Shown piece by piece: positions 10,899 to 21,302 of a DNA stretch of 64,000 nt; position 1 is the first letter of the stretch; every line of letters begins with the position of its first letter. Source of the DNA: Hydrotaea diabolus (taxonomy: Eukaryota > Arthropoda > Insecta > Diptera > Muscidae). The position numbers and the translations under genes were made by a program. The stretch covers positions 141,485,263-141,549,262 of the forward strand of contig OY740716.1 of the NCBI GenBank assembly GCA_963513945.1, read 5' to 3'. Under the pieces are notes generated by a model, which was not told where the DNA came from, did not search any database, and saw only the letters and a list, made by a program, of their open reading frames with translations.

Positions 10899-11190
10899 AC
10901 GAGGGCTGCTATATAGAGTTCTGGCCTAATAATGAAAATGCAAAAATTTACCATCAAAAATGGTTTTATTGTATTTCAAAATATTCACTTTTGCCAATTG
11001 TCGAAGCATTTTTTCCACTCCGTTTGAGACACCTCCACAAACGCTTCAACAGCATCTCTGGAAAATTGTTGATCACGCATTTTTTATTGATGTGCGGGTA
11101 AAAAGAAGTCATTGGGTGCCAAGTCAGGGCTGTACGGCGGATGACCCATCAATTCGACTTTTAGGCCCGTCAAAAGGCGCAGTTTTCTTT
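10899..11190 (-). mobile_element. DD34D mariner family N, 3' end fragment
   Basis: It begins with the family end ACGAGGGCTGCTATAT, then CTGGCCTAATAATGAAAATG. On the minus strand it encodes the C-terminus (SEW.KCFD-type end), with the codons for the HIKKKMRDQ and YSPDLAPNDFF region readable in pieces around 11090-11160. The 5' two thirds are absent. Confidence 0.8.
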
Positions 11191-11429
11191 GTGTAATTAT
11201 AATTTACGGCACCAGAAGTACAAAATAAGAATTTGTATATGGCATACCTAACGGTACCGAACAAACGATCTAATACAACAACGGCGTTAATATTTCACAA
11301 CGGCTTCAAAATCATGTTGGGAAAGAGAAAAAATTCATGACACGCTTTGGCACTACTTTTGATTTATTCACAAAAAAGGAGCAAGATTTTTTCAAATTGT
11401 CATTTACAGACATTTGCTTTCATAAACAA
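11191..11429. other. Unassigned sequence
   Basis: No recognisable feature. Confidence 0.3.
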
Positions 11430-11935
11430 AATTAATTCGTGGCTTGTCTTATAAATTCGTTAATATTGGCACAGAACGGTGGAATTGTGGAATCTGGCAT
11501 TATACCAATGTCAAAAATAAAAAATGCAACGGAGATGCATATTCTACTCAAGAACACTAAGAAGACGTTATCCTCCACCATGATGACACTTGGCTGGTTC
11601 CTCGAATATCATGGCGGTGTTAAGAGGATCGCTTATAAGTCTGGTTAGTACATCACACTTTATTTTTTTATGAACTCAAATATAAAATGATTAACGTTAG
11701 GAAAATAAAAGAGGAATTTTCGTCTGGAGTCCATTGTACTGCGGCTGAAGTTCAGATTATGAGAGACCCCCAAAAAAGCAAAAAGTAAATATTCCTCTTC
11801 AGTATTATCCAGGAATCACAAAAGTCAATATGAATTGTGGCACTAGACCAACTTTAGCAAAAAATAGGCTGTGGTTAAAGTTACAATGCATGTTGGATAA
11901 TGGCCAGCAAGGATGAAGATGAGATCTTGTTCAAT
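11430..11935 (+). repeat. Duplicated segment P, copy 2
   Basis: Inverted relative to 7340-7860 and homologous along its length. The exon-like boundary is mutated here (GTCTGGTTAGTAC instead of GTCCGGTAAGTAC). The short frame 11439-11648 shares EYHGGV..IAYKSG with copy 1, but the upstream residues are out of register. Origin unknown; it could be a captured gene piece or part of a larger repeat. Confidence 0.6.
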
Positions 11936-12389
11936 CCAGGGTTACCGTTGAAAATTTCAAAAAGTCGCACAAAAAGGGGATTATTTTTCAAAAAAAGTGG
12001 CACAAAAAGGGTACTTTTTTTTAAAAAAAAAAGTCGCAAACTTTTCGTAAGTTAATTTTATTAAAACAATACATTTAAATTTAATAAGAAAAGTAACAAA
12101 CATCACAGTAGAAACTTAGTTCCATTAAATCAGAGGTAAAATACACATTCGAACTAAAAACAATATGAAGCGATAATAAATGGGTATAACATGTAGCAAA
12201 ATTTGCTTTAATTTTAGTTCCTATATGTCCATATTGACTATTAATCTCCGGTTTTGACCATGCTGACCACCTGAGCCTAGCCTTTCAGCAGCTCAGCTCC
12301 TTTTTGAGGTATTTAAAACGGTAAAAGCTTTTTCCCCCTGTTCTGATCTCGCCCATTTACAATCCCAAACAGCTTATGACCATAAGCCT
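11936..12389. other. Unassigned sequence
   Basis: It includes a short inexact tandem of GTCGCACAAAAAGGG-like units at 11960-12040; otherwise nothing recognised. Confidence 0.4.
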
Positions 12390-12650
12390 GCATCACGCAA
12401 AATTTCTGAAAACTAGGTTGATCCGTTTGAACGATATCGTGCTTTCAGAAAACACGCGGACGGACATGGCTAGATCGTCCCAGAATTGTATGACAATCAA
12501 GATTATATATACTTTATAGGGTCTCCAATCAAGATTTCGTGGTGCTGCAAACGGAATGACAAATTTAATATTCTCCTGCCTGAAGGGTACCAAAAAATCC
12601 AAACATCAAAAGTCGAGCATGGCAGGCTATATTATACCCTGCTCTACTGG
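12390..12650 (+). repeat. Dispersed fly repeat with ACGGACATGGCTAGATCG motif
   Basis: GGACGGACATGGCTAGATCG, then TATATATACTTTATAGGGTC and near the end TATTATACCCTGCTCTACTG, is a series I know from dispersed repeats of many fly genomes. Another degenerate copy is at 27545-27655. No coding frame. The family name is not certain. Confidence 0.45.
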
Positions 12651-12788
12651 AGGCGCAGATGACCCAACTGAAACTAGGCTTTTGGGCTCCTTGAAGTCAC
12701 GAAACGTGTTCTTAATATATCCAGATTTTAAAAATAATTTCATATAGATTTGTTGGGTTTGTTGTTAAATTTTAAACTTTGGTACCCA

Positions 12789-13048
12789 CATGTGACAGCG
12801 AATAGAGAAAGGGACCTATGAGTAAAAAAAATCAATTTTCACTTTTTTTTTGATGTGGACAACATCTGAGCATCGAATGAGACCGATCCCATGCCCCGAA
12901 AGTGTTACCTCCCAGAGATATGCGCGTTTTATGAAAGTGAAGTCGAAGATTCTAATCGCAAATAGAAAGGGACCTAATTTTTAAAATGGCTCTCCTGAAC
13001 AAAACTGGTTTTTAGCCTTAGCTCCCTTTCTATTTTGCGCGTCACATA
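12789..13048 (+). repeat. G-type MITE
   Basis: Left end TGTGACAGCGAATAGAGAAA, right end TTTCTATTTTGCGCGTCACA; inverted over ~35 bp. The middle carries a variant block (CGAAGATTCTAATCGCAAAT) shared with unit 1 of the 2.35-kb copy. Confidence 0.85.
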
Positions 13049-13989
13049 TAATGATACGGATCTAATAAATAAATAATTTTGTACATAAAAAACATAGGTC
13101 GCTTAGCTTAAATGATTAACAATTCAAGAGGTAAAGGGTGAGCTGATTCGGCACATTAACGAGATTGAACCTATATTTTATCTCAAAATCATTGAAAATA
13201 TGGACCAACGGATCGAGGTATGCCACCCAAGCCATGGCGAGCATTTGGCCAATATTTTATTAAACACACAATTGTCATAGATCCTTCTTTCATTATAAAG
13301 AATATTGAGATAATTCTCTGAAAACTTTTTGTTTTATTTACAATTAATATCGTGCGTTTTAGTTGGATCACCCTTCATAAGCAAGAGCGTATTTAATTCG
13401 TAAAGCGCAATGACCTTTAATCACGAGATATTTTGTACTAAGTACCAATTTCACCGGCTTATGATGCAACTAAATTTTAGATATTCTTTGGGGAGTTAAT
13501 GACTTCTTTGGGAAATGAAATACTTAGTTGAGTAGTGTAAATTCCCAAAAGAACCGGGTCCTTGTAGGTCTCAGTTTTTGTTCTGTAATGTAATGAGCAT
13601 GCCATAAGTTAAAAAATAATACATATTCCTTTATTTTAGCAAATTTTCGTAATGAGATGTAAAATCGTATCGAGATTATTTTCGTTAAACATTTTAACAT
13701 TCTATCTCTAAGTTTTGCGTATCTTTTTCGACCTTATACAAGGACATTAACAAAAAGAATCTTTATAGAGAATTCTAAGTATTTTTTTTCTACAAAAATG
13801 TTGGCCAGTTAGTTTCAGAATGTGTTACCGAAATCAAAAATTTGATATCTTTATTTTTAGCTATCGTTATAGGTCCTTAAGTTTAGGAAAATGCATAAAT
13901 GTGGGTACAGGTGGTTTTTTTTTTAAATTTTCTACTAAAGAACTGAAATTATAATTTTTGTGTAGATCGTCTAAAATTAAATCAGAATA
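13049..13989. other. Unassigned sequence
   Basis: No gene or repeat recognised. The open frames here are short and featureless. Confidence 0.4.
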
Positions 13990-14238
13990 TGTGACAGCGC
14001 ATAGAGAAAGGGACGTAAGGGTAAAAAAATCAATTTTCACTTTTTTGTTGTTGATGTGGACAACATCTGAGCATCGAATGAGACCGATCACATGCCCCAA
14101 AAGTGTTCCCTCCCAGAGATATGCGCGTTTTATGAAAGTGATGGTACACCAAAGCTACACGTATTTTAATCTTTAAAATGGCTCTCCTGAACAAAACTGG
14201 TTTTTACCCTTAGGTCCCTTTCTATTTTCCGCGTCACA
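13990..14238 (+). repeat. G-type MITE
   Basis: Complete copy: TGTGACAGCGCATAGAGAAA at the left, CCTTTCTATTTTCCGCGTCA at the right, usual middle GATGTGGACAACATCTGAGC. Confidence 0.9.
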
Positions 14239-15060
14239 TAAAATGAACATTCTGTTGTTCGATCTTTCGTTTTTAATTCTAGTAAAAGTTTAATAAAGCC
14301 GAGCTCGATAATTTATTAAACTTTTACTTAAATCAGAATAGCTTAAAAAAAAAGAAATTTATGTTATTAAAGACCACAAATTTTTTAAAGATTCGATATG
14401 TGGCAAATCTGTAGTTTTTTTTTAATTTTTACAAATCAACTATTAATTTTTTTGAATCTCTTAAAATTGCACATACAAAACCTAGAGACTACATACAACA
14501 TCAATAGAAAAATATGGGAAATTGAATTTTTTTTTAAAGCACAAAGTGGCAATTGGTAAAAAAAGCACAAGAGCGATGAAATGTGCATCTTACAAAGAAA
14601 ATATTTTTAAGAAGTAATGGTCTTAAACTCTTGTATCTTTAAAAAGCTGATGAAGAGTCTCAGAAAGTCTATTAAGAAGGACTATATCACTGAATTACTT
14701 TAAAAGTGTTTTTTAGACAATTTAAAAGTCAATGGTTTAATTGGGTAGTTTTTTTCTAGTTTGGCTACAAATTGATTTAAGAGAAGATTATGCATTCAAG
14801 GTCAGTCAACATAGATTTCGCTGTCAACACAGTAAGATATTTAAAGCCAGTTCCCCTAGTGTGCTGTGGAACTGTTGGTAATCCACACTGAGCCGGGAAA
14901 TCACTTTTGCTTAAAGTATTTTCACTTTATTCTGTCAGTTGGAAAATGGATACTGCCAAGCATTCGTTCATAAATTCTAACTTCTACCACCGAAAACAAG
15001 TTCTTTGCCAGGGCTCTGTTTTCGAAGTTCTCACTGGACACTGAAAGCATTTCCCTTTAT
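14239..15060. other. Unassigned sequence
   Basis: AT-rich, nothing recognised. Confidence 0.4.
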
Positions 15061-15183
15061 AACGCAGGAAATAACTCTTAATAACTTTTTCGTTTATATA
15101 TTTTTTTCAGATAATATAAAATAACACTTGGAGAATAAATAAAGGAGAGATTCACAACTGAAAAAATAACCAGAATAATAAAG

Positions 15184-16424
15184 TACTTAGTAGGGACATA
15201 CCGTAAATACTGTTACACACGTTTTGTGCTGTAAAATAAAAAGTACTGAATGTTTTTGGACCAAATATTTTTGAATATATTTATTGATGTATATTGTATC
15301 CAAAAAGAATCTACTTATTCGAAATGTTCGCCTTTTGCCTTTACACACGCCTTAAGTCGCACTGGCCAATCGTCAATAGCTGCACGAACCACGTTCATTG
15401 GAAAATTGGCCAAAACTCAAAACAAAGCAGTCTTAAGAGGTCGAATGTTGGGGTGTCTTTTGTGACAAACCTTGTCCTCTAAAACCGTCCACAATTTGTA
15501 ACCCAATGGGTTCAAATCTGGACTGCCTGAGGGCCATTCTTCAGAGGAAATGAACGCTGGCAAACTGTTTCGAAGCCAGGCCTGGGACGTTTTAGCCTTA
15601 TGGGCCGGCGCAGAATCCTGCTGGAAAGTCCATGGCTGGTTTTGGAACAGGGAATTGTTAAGAGGCTTCACAACAGCTTCCAAAACGGTTTCTTTGGCCG
15701 ATGTTTTGACTCCTTGTTCGCAGAAATGCAGGTCAGTGGCCCCATCGTAAGAGACACCCCACCAAACCATGACTGAAGCTGGGTGATGACCCTTTTCCAC
15801 CCTTGGGATCAGTTCAGATGCTTCCCTAGATGACGGGGCATACACTCTATCACTTTGCTTGTTAAATTTTTCCTGAACGGTAAAAATTTTTTCATCGGTG
15901 AACAAAATTTTTCTCAGCAATTTAAAATCGTGCTTCACCAAAAGACGTTTGCATTTTTCATTTTATAATGATTCGACTCATGGACTTTTGCGTGATATTC
16001 ATATAACGGGCCATGATTTTCTGTTTTCGGAGCTGATTTCTGTGAATTCTTGATTTAACGGCTTTGATGACATGCGGTGTTCGAACAGAGCGTGGACCGA
16101 CCGGTGGCGGTGTTTTACATCTCCAGTCTCCTCAAACAGTTTTATGCATCGGTAGACGAATACTAGGGCTAATCCCTAGTGGACGGAGCGTTTTGAAAAT
16201 ATCGCTTTCTTTCATTTCACACTTGAAAAGCGCTATTACATCGATACGGTTCTCATTATCTGACCACTCCATGATGAAAGTTGAAACAATTTTAAAATCC
16301 CGTTATAGACTAACGCTATTGAGGTTAGCTTTCAAACCCCATATGACATTAACGGGGTATGTTCAGTTATACTATTAAAATGGGTGTGTTCAATGTTGTA
16401 ACAGAATTTATGTCCCTACTAAGT
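15184..16424 (-). mobile_element. maT-like (DD37D) element inserted in R-b
   Basis: Left end CTTAGTAGGGACATA, right end TTTATGTCCCTACTAAG, with TA on both sides. Removing it joins the two halves of R-b exactly, as the other two R-b copies show. It contains a transposase pseudogene. Confidence 0.9.
15315..16272 (-). pseudogene. maT-like transposase with lost third catalytic aspartate
   Basis: ATG at 16270-16272, stop TAA at 15315-15317. The C-terminal part (15417-15941) is open and well kept: FTDEKIFTVQEKF, VMVWWGVSYDGATDLHF, FQQDSAPAHKAK, GSPDLNPLGYKLW. The last motif reads LGY where the family has LDY, so the third catalytic residue is replaced by glycine. About 75 bp are missing near 15960, between the HTH part and the catalytic domain. 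A 15-bp deletion after KTSAK removes VYQ-type residues. Frameshifts follow at 15425 and 16120. Inactive by several independent lesions. Confidence 0.85.
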
Positions 16425-16464
16425 ATAATTTAAACCAGCGATCAATTATTTTAACGCAAACTCA

Positions 16465-16935
16465 TGAGTGATGAAGCTTATTTCCATTTGAATGGCTTTG
16501 GTAATGAGTAGAGCTGTAGGTTCTAAGGTTCTGGAAATCCAAGAGCCATTCATCAACGCCAATTGCGCCCCATTAGGTGTACAGTATGGTGTGGGATCAC
16601 ATCCGCAAATATCATTGGGCCTTACTTCTTCGAGAATGAAGATGGAAGTGCTGAAGTGGAAGTGCTGGAAAGTGGTATTAGTTTATGATAGAACATTTTT
16701 TACGTCCTGTGCTTGAAAACAGACCTGAGATGCGGTTTCTGCAGGACGAAGCCACTGCCCATATTGCCCGAGACACAATGGCACATTTACGTCAAATTTT
16801 TAGAGAGCAAATAATTTCCAGAAATTCGGAAATTATTTGCCCAGCGCGATCGCCAGAATTGTCAGCAGCCGACTATTTTCTTTGGGGTTATTTGAAGGAG
16901 CGAGTATATGTGAACAAGACCGAGACAATCCAATT
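16465..16935 (+). pseudogene. R-b (DD41D) transposase, catalytic part
   Basis: SDEAYFHLNGF with in-frame stops opens the part after the HTH; then 16685-16930 gives IEHFLRPVLENRPEMRF, LQDEATAHIARDTM, RSPELSAADYFLWGYL and KERVYVNKTETIQ. Counting from the D of LQDE to the D of AADY gives 41 residues between them, the DD41D spacing of rosa-like elements. The first half is frameshifted and partly duplicated (GTGCTGAAGTGGAAGTGCTG). The frame runs on into maT sequence after TETIQ. Confidence 0.75.
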
Positions 16936-17164
16936 TTTGTGTCCAATTTTCCAATGCACGAGGTTCGTGCAGCTATTGACGATTGGCCAGTGCGACTTAA
17001 GGCGCGTGTAATGGCAAAAGCCGAGCATTTCGAATAAGTAGATTCTTTTTGGATACAATATACATCAATAAATATATAAAAACATATTTGGTCCGAAAAC
17101 TTTCAGTACTTTTTATTTTACAGCATAAAACGTGTGTAACAGTATTTATGTCCCTACTAAGTAA
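16936..17164 (+). mobile_element. maT-like 3' end fragment fused to R-b
   Basis: Starting at AATTTTCCAATGCACGAGG the sequence is the maT C-terminal end (VRAAIDDWPVRLKARV, stop TAA at 17035), 3' UTR and complete right inverted repeat ending CCCTACTAAG before TA. The 5' part is missing, so it came by recombination or deletion rather than by a clean insertion. Confidence 0.85.
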
Positions 17165-17525
17165 ATACACACATATAAAAAATAAAAATGTTAGTACCAT
17201 TTCGCTTTAGCCATTTTAAAGTTTTCATTCTAAGGTAGAGTACATATAAATTGTCACTTTCTTCGGCAAATGACTTATCTATTATCCCAATCTTAGGTAT
17301 TGCTGCTTTCTTAAAACACCCATTAATGTTAGTGGTGTTTTAGGTTAACCTCAATAACTAAGACTGGTTAGCAAAACCGCAAAGTCCTTTGTTAAAAAGG
17401 TGGCAATTTTGAGCATACAGGTGAAGTAACTGCAGTACTCGATTCCTATAAACAAATTTTAGAAAACTATTTTTTTCAAGCCCTTTTAGTACTACGATAA
17501 GCATGGATGGAGGCTTACACTCGAT
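17165..17525. other. Unassigned sequence
   Basis: No recognisable feature. Confidence 0.3.
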
Positions 17526-17526
17526 A

Positions 17527-19003
17527 GTTTGCCACAAACAGAGAAAAATGCAGTTGCAAATCGGTCCGAACTACAAATGTTTGGTTGAATTGCAATCACC
17601 AACATTCCATGGTATGAGTAGTGATGGTTACATGGTTCGACTTACCATAAGTAGTAGCTATACCAACCCAATTCAGAACAACTTTTGATTCCCACGACAG
17701 GTGTTTATGACAACCAACCAATTGTAAGGCAAATGTTACTTTGGTATTAATAATTGGCGGTGACGACAAATAAATTCTTTGTAGTAGCCAAACCCAGTTA
17801 AGTTCGCAGTTGTAATATTTTACACTATGCAACAAAAGTTTAGACTTTTGCCAACAACGAATTCTTTGTCGCAACCGAGATTAATTGCCAACCGAATGAT
17901 TTAGGTTACATGCATTTTGAGTATTCTATCAGTGCAATCAAATGTTGGCTGGTGCTCTGTTATTGTCAGTTATTAAAACTGTAGTGCAACATACCATGTA
18001 TTCGAACCTTCAGATGGGAATTTCTGAATTAACCAAAAAAGTTAAAATTTAAGTTAAAGGTAAAAACTGTTTTCTTACACAATTGAAGTACTTAAAGTAT
18101 TTGTAGGGAGGGTCATGACGAGGTTACGGAAGAAAAGATAAAAGTAGATCATTTTTACTCGAAAAAAATTGGTTAATCAATTGGCTTAAAGTCGGTAATA
18201 ATCGAATCGAATTTTATTTAAAACAAATAATCGAATTATTTTTTTTAACAAAAAGACTATTAAACAATTGATAACAGCAAAACTGTTGGTTGCCGCAACT
18301 AGAGATGGGTACGTGAGTAATTTTGGCTCACGCTCACGCACGATCATGACGTAAAAATTTTGAATCACGCACGACGGTTTTTTCGCTCACGTGAGTAAAA
18401 TTAAATTTAACTCACGTTCACGCGTGAATCACATGAGTCACGCAAAAGAAAAAACCCATTTTTAAATCAAAAAAGCAAAGTATATTTTTTTAATAAAACG
18501 CTTAAAGTTATAACTATAGTTAATGATTATAAAACAAAAATTTAATTCAGTCTCTTTTTCATTGGGGTTAAAAAATTAAGGTAATTTAGTGTCTTTTGTA
18601 AAGCCGATTTTTTTTTCTGCAAAAGTTCGTGAATCGCGAAATTTTTCCACTCACGCTCGAAGATTTGTTTTTGGTCACGTTCACGCACACTCACGTGAGT
18701 AAAATAAGATTTTACTCAGGTTCACGCGGGAATCACGCTCATCACGTGATTCACGCTAATTACGCGATTTGTGCCCATCTCTAGCCGCAAACAACTAAAT
18801 AAATATCCTTTTCGCTTAGTGATACCTTAAGTACCTTAGGTTGCGAGTACAGTACGATGATCATATTTGTCATCTAGTGGTATTTCGAACCGAATATCCA
18901 TTACGATTATAAACATTGGGTGATTGCAACCGAAATTCTTTTTTTCAAACCGAATCATTTTAGTTCCAACTGATTCCAACTATTTTTTTCTCTGCGTGTA
19001 GAA
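17527..19003. repeat. C1 repeat, long copy with hAT MITE inside
   Basis: Left end CAGAGAAAAATGCAGTTGCA and right end CCAACTATTTTTTTCTCTGC resemble the termini of C1, whose typical inner motifs are GGTTGCAACCGAAT-like and GCCAACCGAATGATT. It contains two left-like parts (17527-17600 and 17855-17900), so it may be two copies placed side by side. No protein frame. The target duplication could not be fixed. Confidence 0.55.
18300..18783. mobile_element. hAT-type MITE with CACGTGAG-rich interior
   Basis: Ends TAGAGATGGGTACGTGAG and, inverted, TAGAGATGGGCACAAATCG. Flanks GCCGCAAC (18292-18299) and GCCGCAAA (18784-18791) make an 8-bp target duplication with one difference, typical of hAT. The interior has dense CTCACG/CGTGAG units in both directions, including CTCACGTGAG-like palindromes. 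No coding capacity. Confidence 0.85.
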
Positions 19004-19393
19004 ATGAAAGACTGATTACAGTTTTTGATATTGTCGTTTTGACTTCTTCTTGGTTTAAAATGATGTACGAAATTACTACTTTATTGTTTAAGTATAGATC
19101 GTCCAAAATAAAATATAAATATCTTCAAGATAAAAAGGACCTTTTGGTCCTTTTTTTAAAAAAAAAAAATAAAATTTTCAATAAAATTTAATGAATGAAA
19201 TATGTTCTGAATGAAACCAAAATGGACAAAGAGGTTCGATAAATTAAATTAAATTTTTTTTACCCATTTGTGTTAAATAACCTTCAAAATATTACCGATA
19301 TAAAACTATATTCTTTGTTATCACATCTAGCCAATAATTCAATAATTCATTTGGTGTACTTTGTGTCACAATGCCCTTAGGTAGCCGGAACTT
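19004..19393. other. Unassigned sequence
   Basis: Contains AAGGACCTTTTGGTCCTTTT (19136-19155), a small inverted repeat; nothing else recognised. Confidence 0.3.
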
Positions 19394-19715
19394 TAGGGTG
19401 GGCCATTTTAAATTTGAATCAAGATTTAAAAATGGAATACCATCCGATGCGTTTTCGCGTCGCCCAATGGGCTGAAGTTTGATTGGCGGGAGATGAAGAA
19501 TTTTTACCGAAAAATCGTGTTTTCAGATGAGGCTCATTTTCATCTTGTTGGCTATGCCAATAAGCAATAAGCAAAATTGCCGCATATGGGGTTCAGAGAA
19601 CCCACACGTGACTATTGAGAAGCCGATGTATCCAGCTGAAGATTGTTTGGCGGGAGATGAACATTTTTTACCGAAAAATCGTGTTTTCAGATGAATCTCA
19701 TCTCGAGCGATAAGT
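19394..19715 (+). mobile_element. R-d (DD41D-type) fragment with internal duplication
   Basis: Starts with the end TAGGGTGGGCCATTTTAAAT, then encodes RFRVAQWA and FSDEAHFHLVGYANK-like residues in changing frames, with IWGSENPHVT. The block GGCGGGAGATGAA.A.TTTTTACC...TCAGATGA occurs twice (19482-19545 and 19649-19705), the second directly after PEDCLA. The fragment then ends. Confidence 0.7.
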
Positions 19716-19931
19716 AAAAGCCAAGTTTTAAAAAAACCTGCTCATAATTCAAATTACAGAATAAATATAATAAACACAAATATTTAACCACAAGTTGGTT
19801 CACTTGGCAAATGCTCATGGTAATTACAACCGAATTCAAAGTGTTATTATAGCCAATTATCTCTAGCAACAACCAATAAATGTGGATGTTTTTTTCACAC
19901 GTGTGGTTTTCAAAAAGAAATAAAACGCATA

Positions 19932-20157
19932 TGTGACGCGCAAAATAGAAAGGAACCTAAGGGTAAAAACCAGTTTTGTTCAGGAGAGTCATTTTAAAGA
20001 TTTAAATACGTGTATCTTTGGTGTTCCATCACTTTCATAAAACGCGCTTCTGGGGCATGGGATCGGTCTCATTCGATGCTCAGATGTTGTCCACATCAAA
20101 AAAAAGTGAAAATTGATTTTTTTTACCGTTAGGTCCCTTTCTCTATGCGCTGTCACA
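19932..20157 (-). repeat. G-type MITE, reverse orientation
   Basis: TGTGACGCGCAAAATAGAAA at the left and TTTCTCTATGCGCTGTCACA at the right, so inverted relative to the other copies. About 20 bp near the GAGATATGCGCG block are missing. Confidence 0.9.
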
Positions 20158-20189
20158 TATAGTTTAATGTTAATTTAGCTTTATTATAA

Positions 20190-20766
20190 AGATAAGGGTT
20201 TGCCATTATGGTTTAAAAATGATTTCGGCAAGCCGCGGCCACTTTAGACCCAGTTTTCGATCACATTTTGCAGCATTTGGTGCCGTATGTCAGCAATTAC
20301 GTGCCCAATATTCACTTCCATTGCGTCAATTGTGCCGGACTTATCTGCGTAGACAAGCGACTTCACATAACCCAACAAAAAATAGTCCAGCAGTGTTAAA
20401 TCGCACGATCTTGGAGGCCGCGCCAAAGGACCACGACGTGAGATAAGTTTCCTTCATTAAATTGATTGTTTCGTTGGCTATATGGCATGTAGCTCCGTCT
20501 TGTTGGAACCAAGGGTCGTCTATATCAACATTCTCCAATTCAACCAAATGTGGGCTTCATCGCAGATGATTTTCTTTTAAAAATCAGGATCGGTGGCCAA
20601 CTCGTTTTGGGCCCATTCACCACGATTTGCAAAGGTTGTTCGGGGGTTAGTCTTTTCATTATGAAATGGCATACCAAACTAAACATAAACCAAGTGAAAG
20701 CTGTCAAAAAGACCAATTCAAAAATGTGTGGCCAGATTGAAAACCACACGTCTAAAAAATCACCCT
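20190..20766 (-). pseudogene. R-c (DD41D-type) element and transposase remnant
   Basis: TAAGGGT ends face each other at 20190 and 20766 (weak pair). On the minus strand: RLTPEQPLQIV (start of the protein, 20650), a large deletion, then DPWFQQDGATCHIANETIN (second D, 20500), PPRSCDLTLLDYFLLGYVK (third D, 20400), SLVYADKSGTIDAMEVNI and the C-terminal end MLQNVIENWV. Frameshifts separate the blocks. The first catalytic region is deleted. Belongs to the same group as R-a. Confidence 0.75.
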
Positions 20767-20767
20767 T

Positions 20768-20945
20768 AACAAATTTAGTTCCAACAATCAACCGATTAGT
20801 TGGGGTTCGTGAATTTTGTCTTTTCAACCGATACTGTCATTTTCCATGTCAAAATTCGGCTGCAGCGAGGAAATAGGACTTGCAACCACCAATATTTGGT
20901 TGGCAAAAAATTCGGTTTTGCAACAAATCTGTTCTCTGTGTGTAT
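20768..20945. repeat. C1 repeat fragment
   Basis: Inner motif CCAATATTTGGTTGGCAAAA, then TTCGGTTTTGCAACAAATCT and the end GTTCTCTGTGTGTATG. Confidence 0.55.
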
Positions 20946-20959
20946 GCTTTAGTCTACTT

Positions 20960-21245
20960 GAAGTGTATACCCAACTAACCAAACGTTTAGAATTCGGTCA
21001 GAAATCTATACGAAAATCGGCAAAATGTTCAGATTTCGGATCAGAATTCTTACCGAGTTCGTAAAGACAAACATATAAGAGGGTTGACACGAATTCTAAA
21101 CTACTACTACTTCTCTGAGGGATTTCTGATGTTTCATTTCGAACCGATTTCTGACCGAATTCCGAACTGTAGTCTTAGAAAATGAAATTTCGATTCGAAC
21201 GATTTCGGTTAGAATTCTGTACGATATCGGTCGGAATTCTCACTC
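20960..21245. repeat. Imperfect palindromic repeat rich in GAATTCGGTC
   Basis: TAGAATTCGGTCAGAAATC near 20988 is mirrored by GATTTCTGACCGAATTCCGA near 21147, and further GTTAGAATTCT / GGTCGGAATTCT units follow to 21240. It can fold on itself; no coding content. Confidence 0.5.
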
Positions 21246-21301
21246 ACGCGTAATCTGTGAAAATAAACCATATTGAAAAAATACCTCTAGATTGACACCC
21301 G
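21246..21301. repeat. Rosa-type 5' terminal fragment
   Basis: ACGCGTAATCTGTGAAAATA...ACCTCTAGATTGACACCC matches the 5' terminal region of the full R-a-type copy at 48960-49025. It ends at the start of the N-family mariner copy, which lacks the first ~12 bases of its own end here. Confidence 0.65.
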
Positions 21302-21302
21302 C

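Larger units (their letters stand above)
15061..16935 (+). mobile_element. DD41D-type Tc1/mariner element, family R-b, copy 1, split by a maT insertion
   Basis: The 5' UTR (AATAACTTTTTCGTTTATAT, TTTTTTTCAGATAATATA, GGAGAGATTCACAACTGAA) is homologous to 43745-43775 plus 45068-45170 and to the inverse of 34560-35010. It breaks at TA (15182-15183) and continues after the maT copy at 16427 with TTTAAACCAGCGATCAATTA. The 5' terminal repeat is missing. The 3' side ends abruptly near 16935, where it is joined to a maT 3' fragment. Confidence 0.75.
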
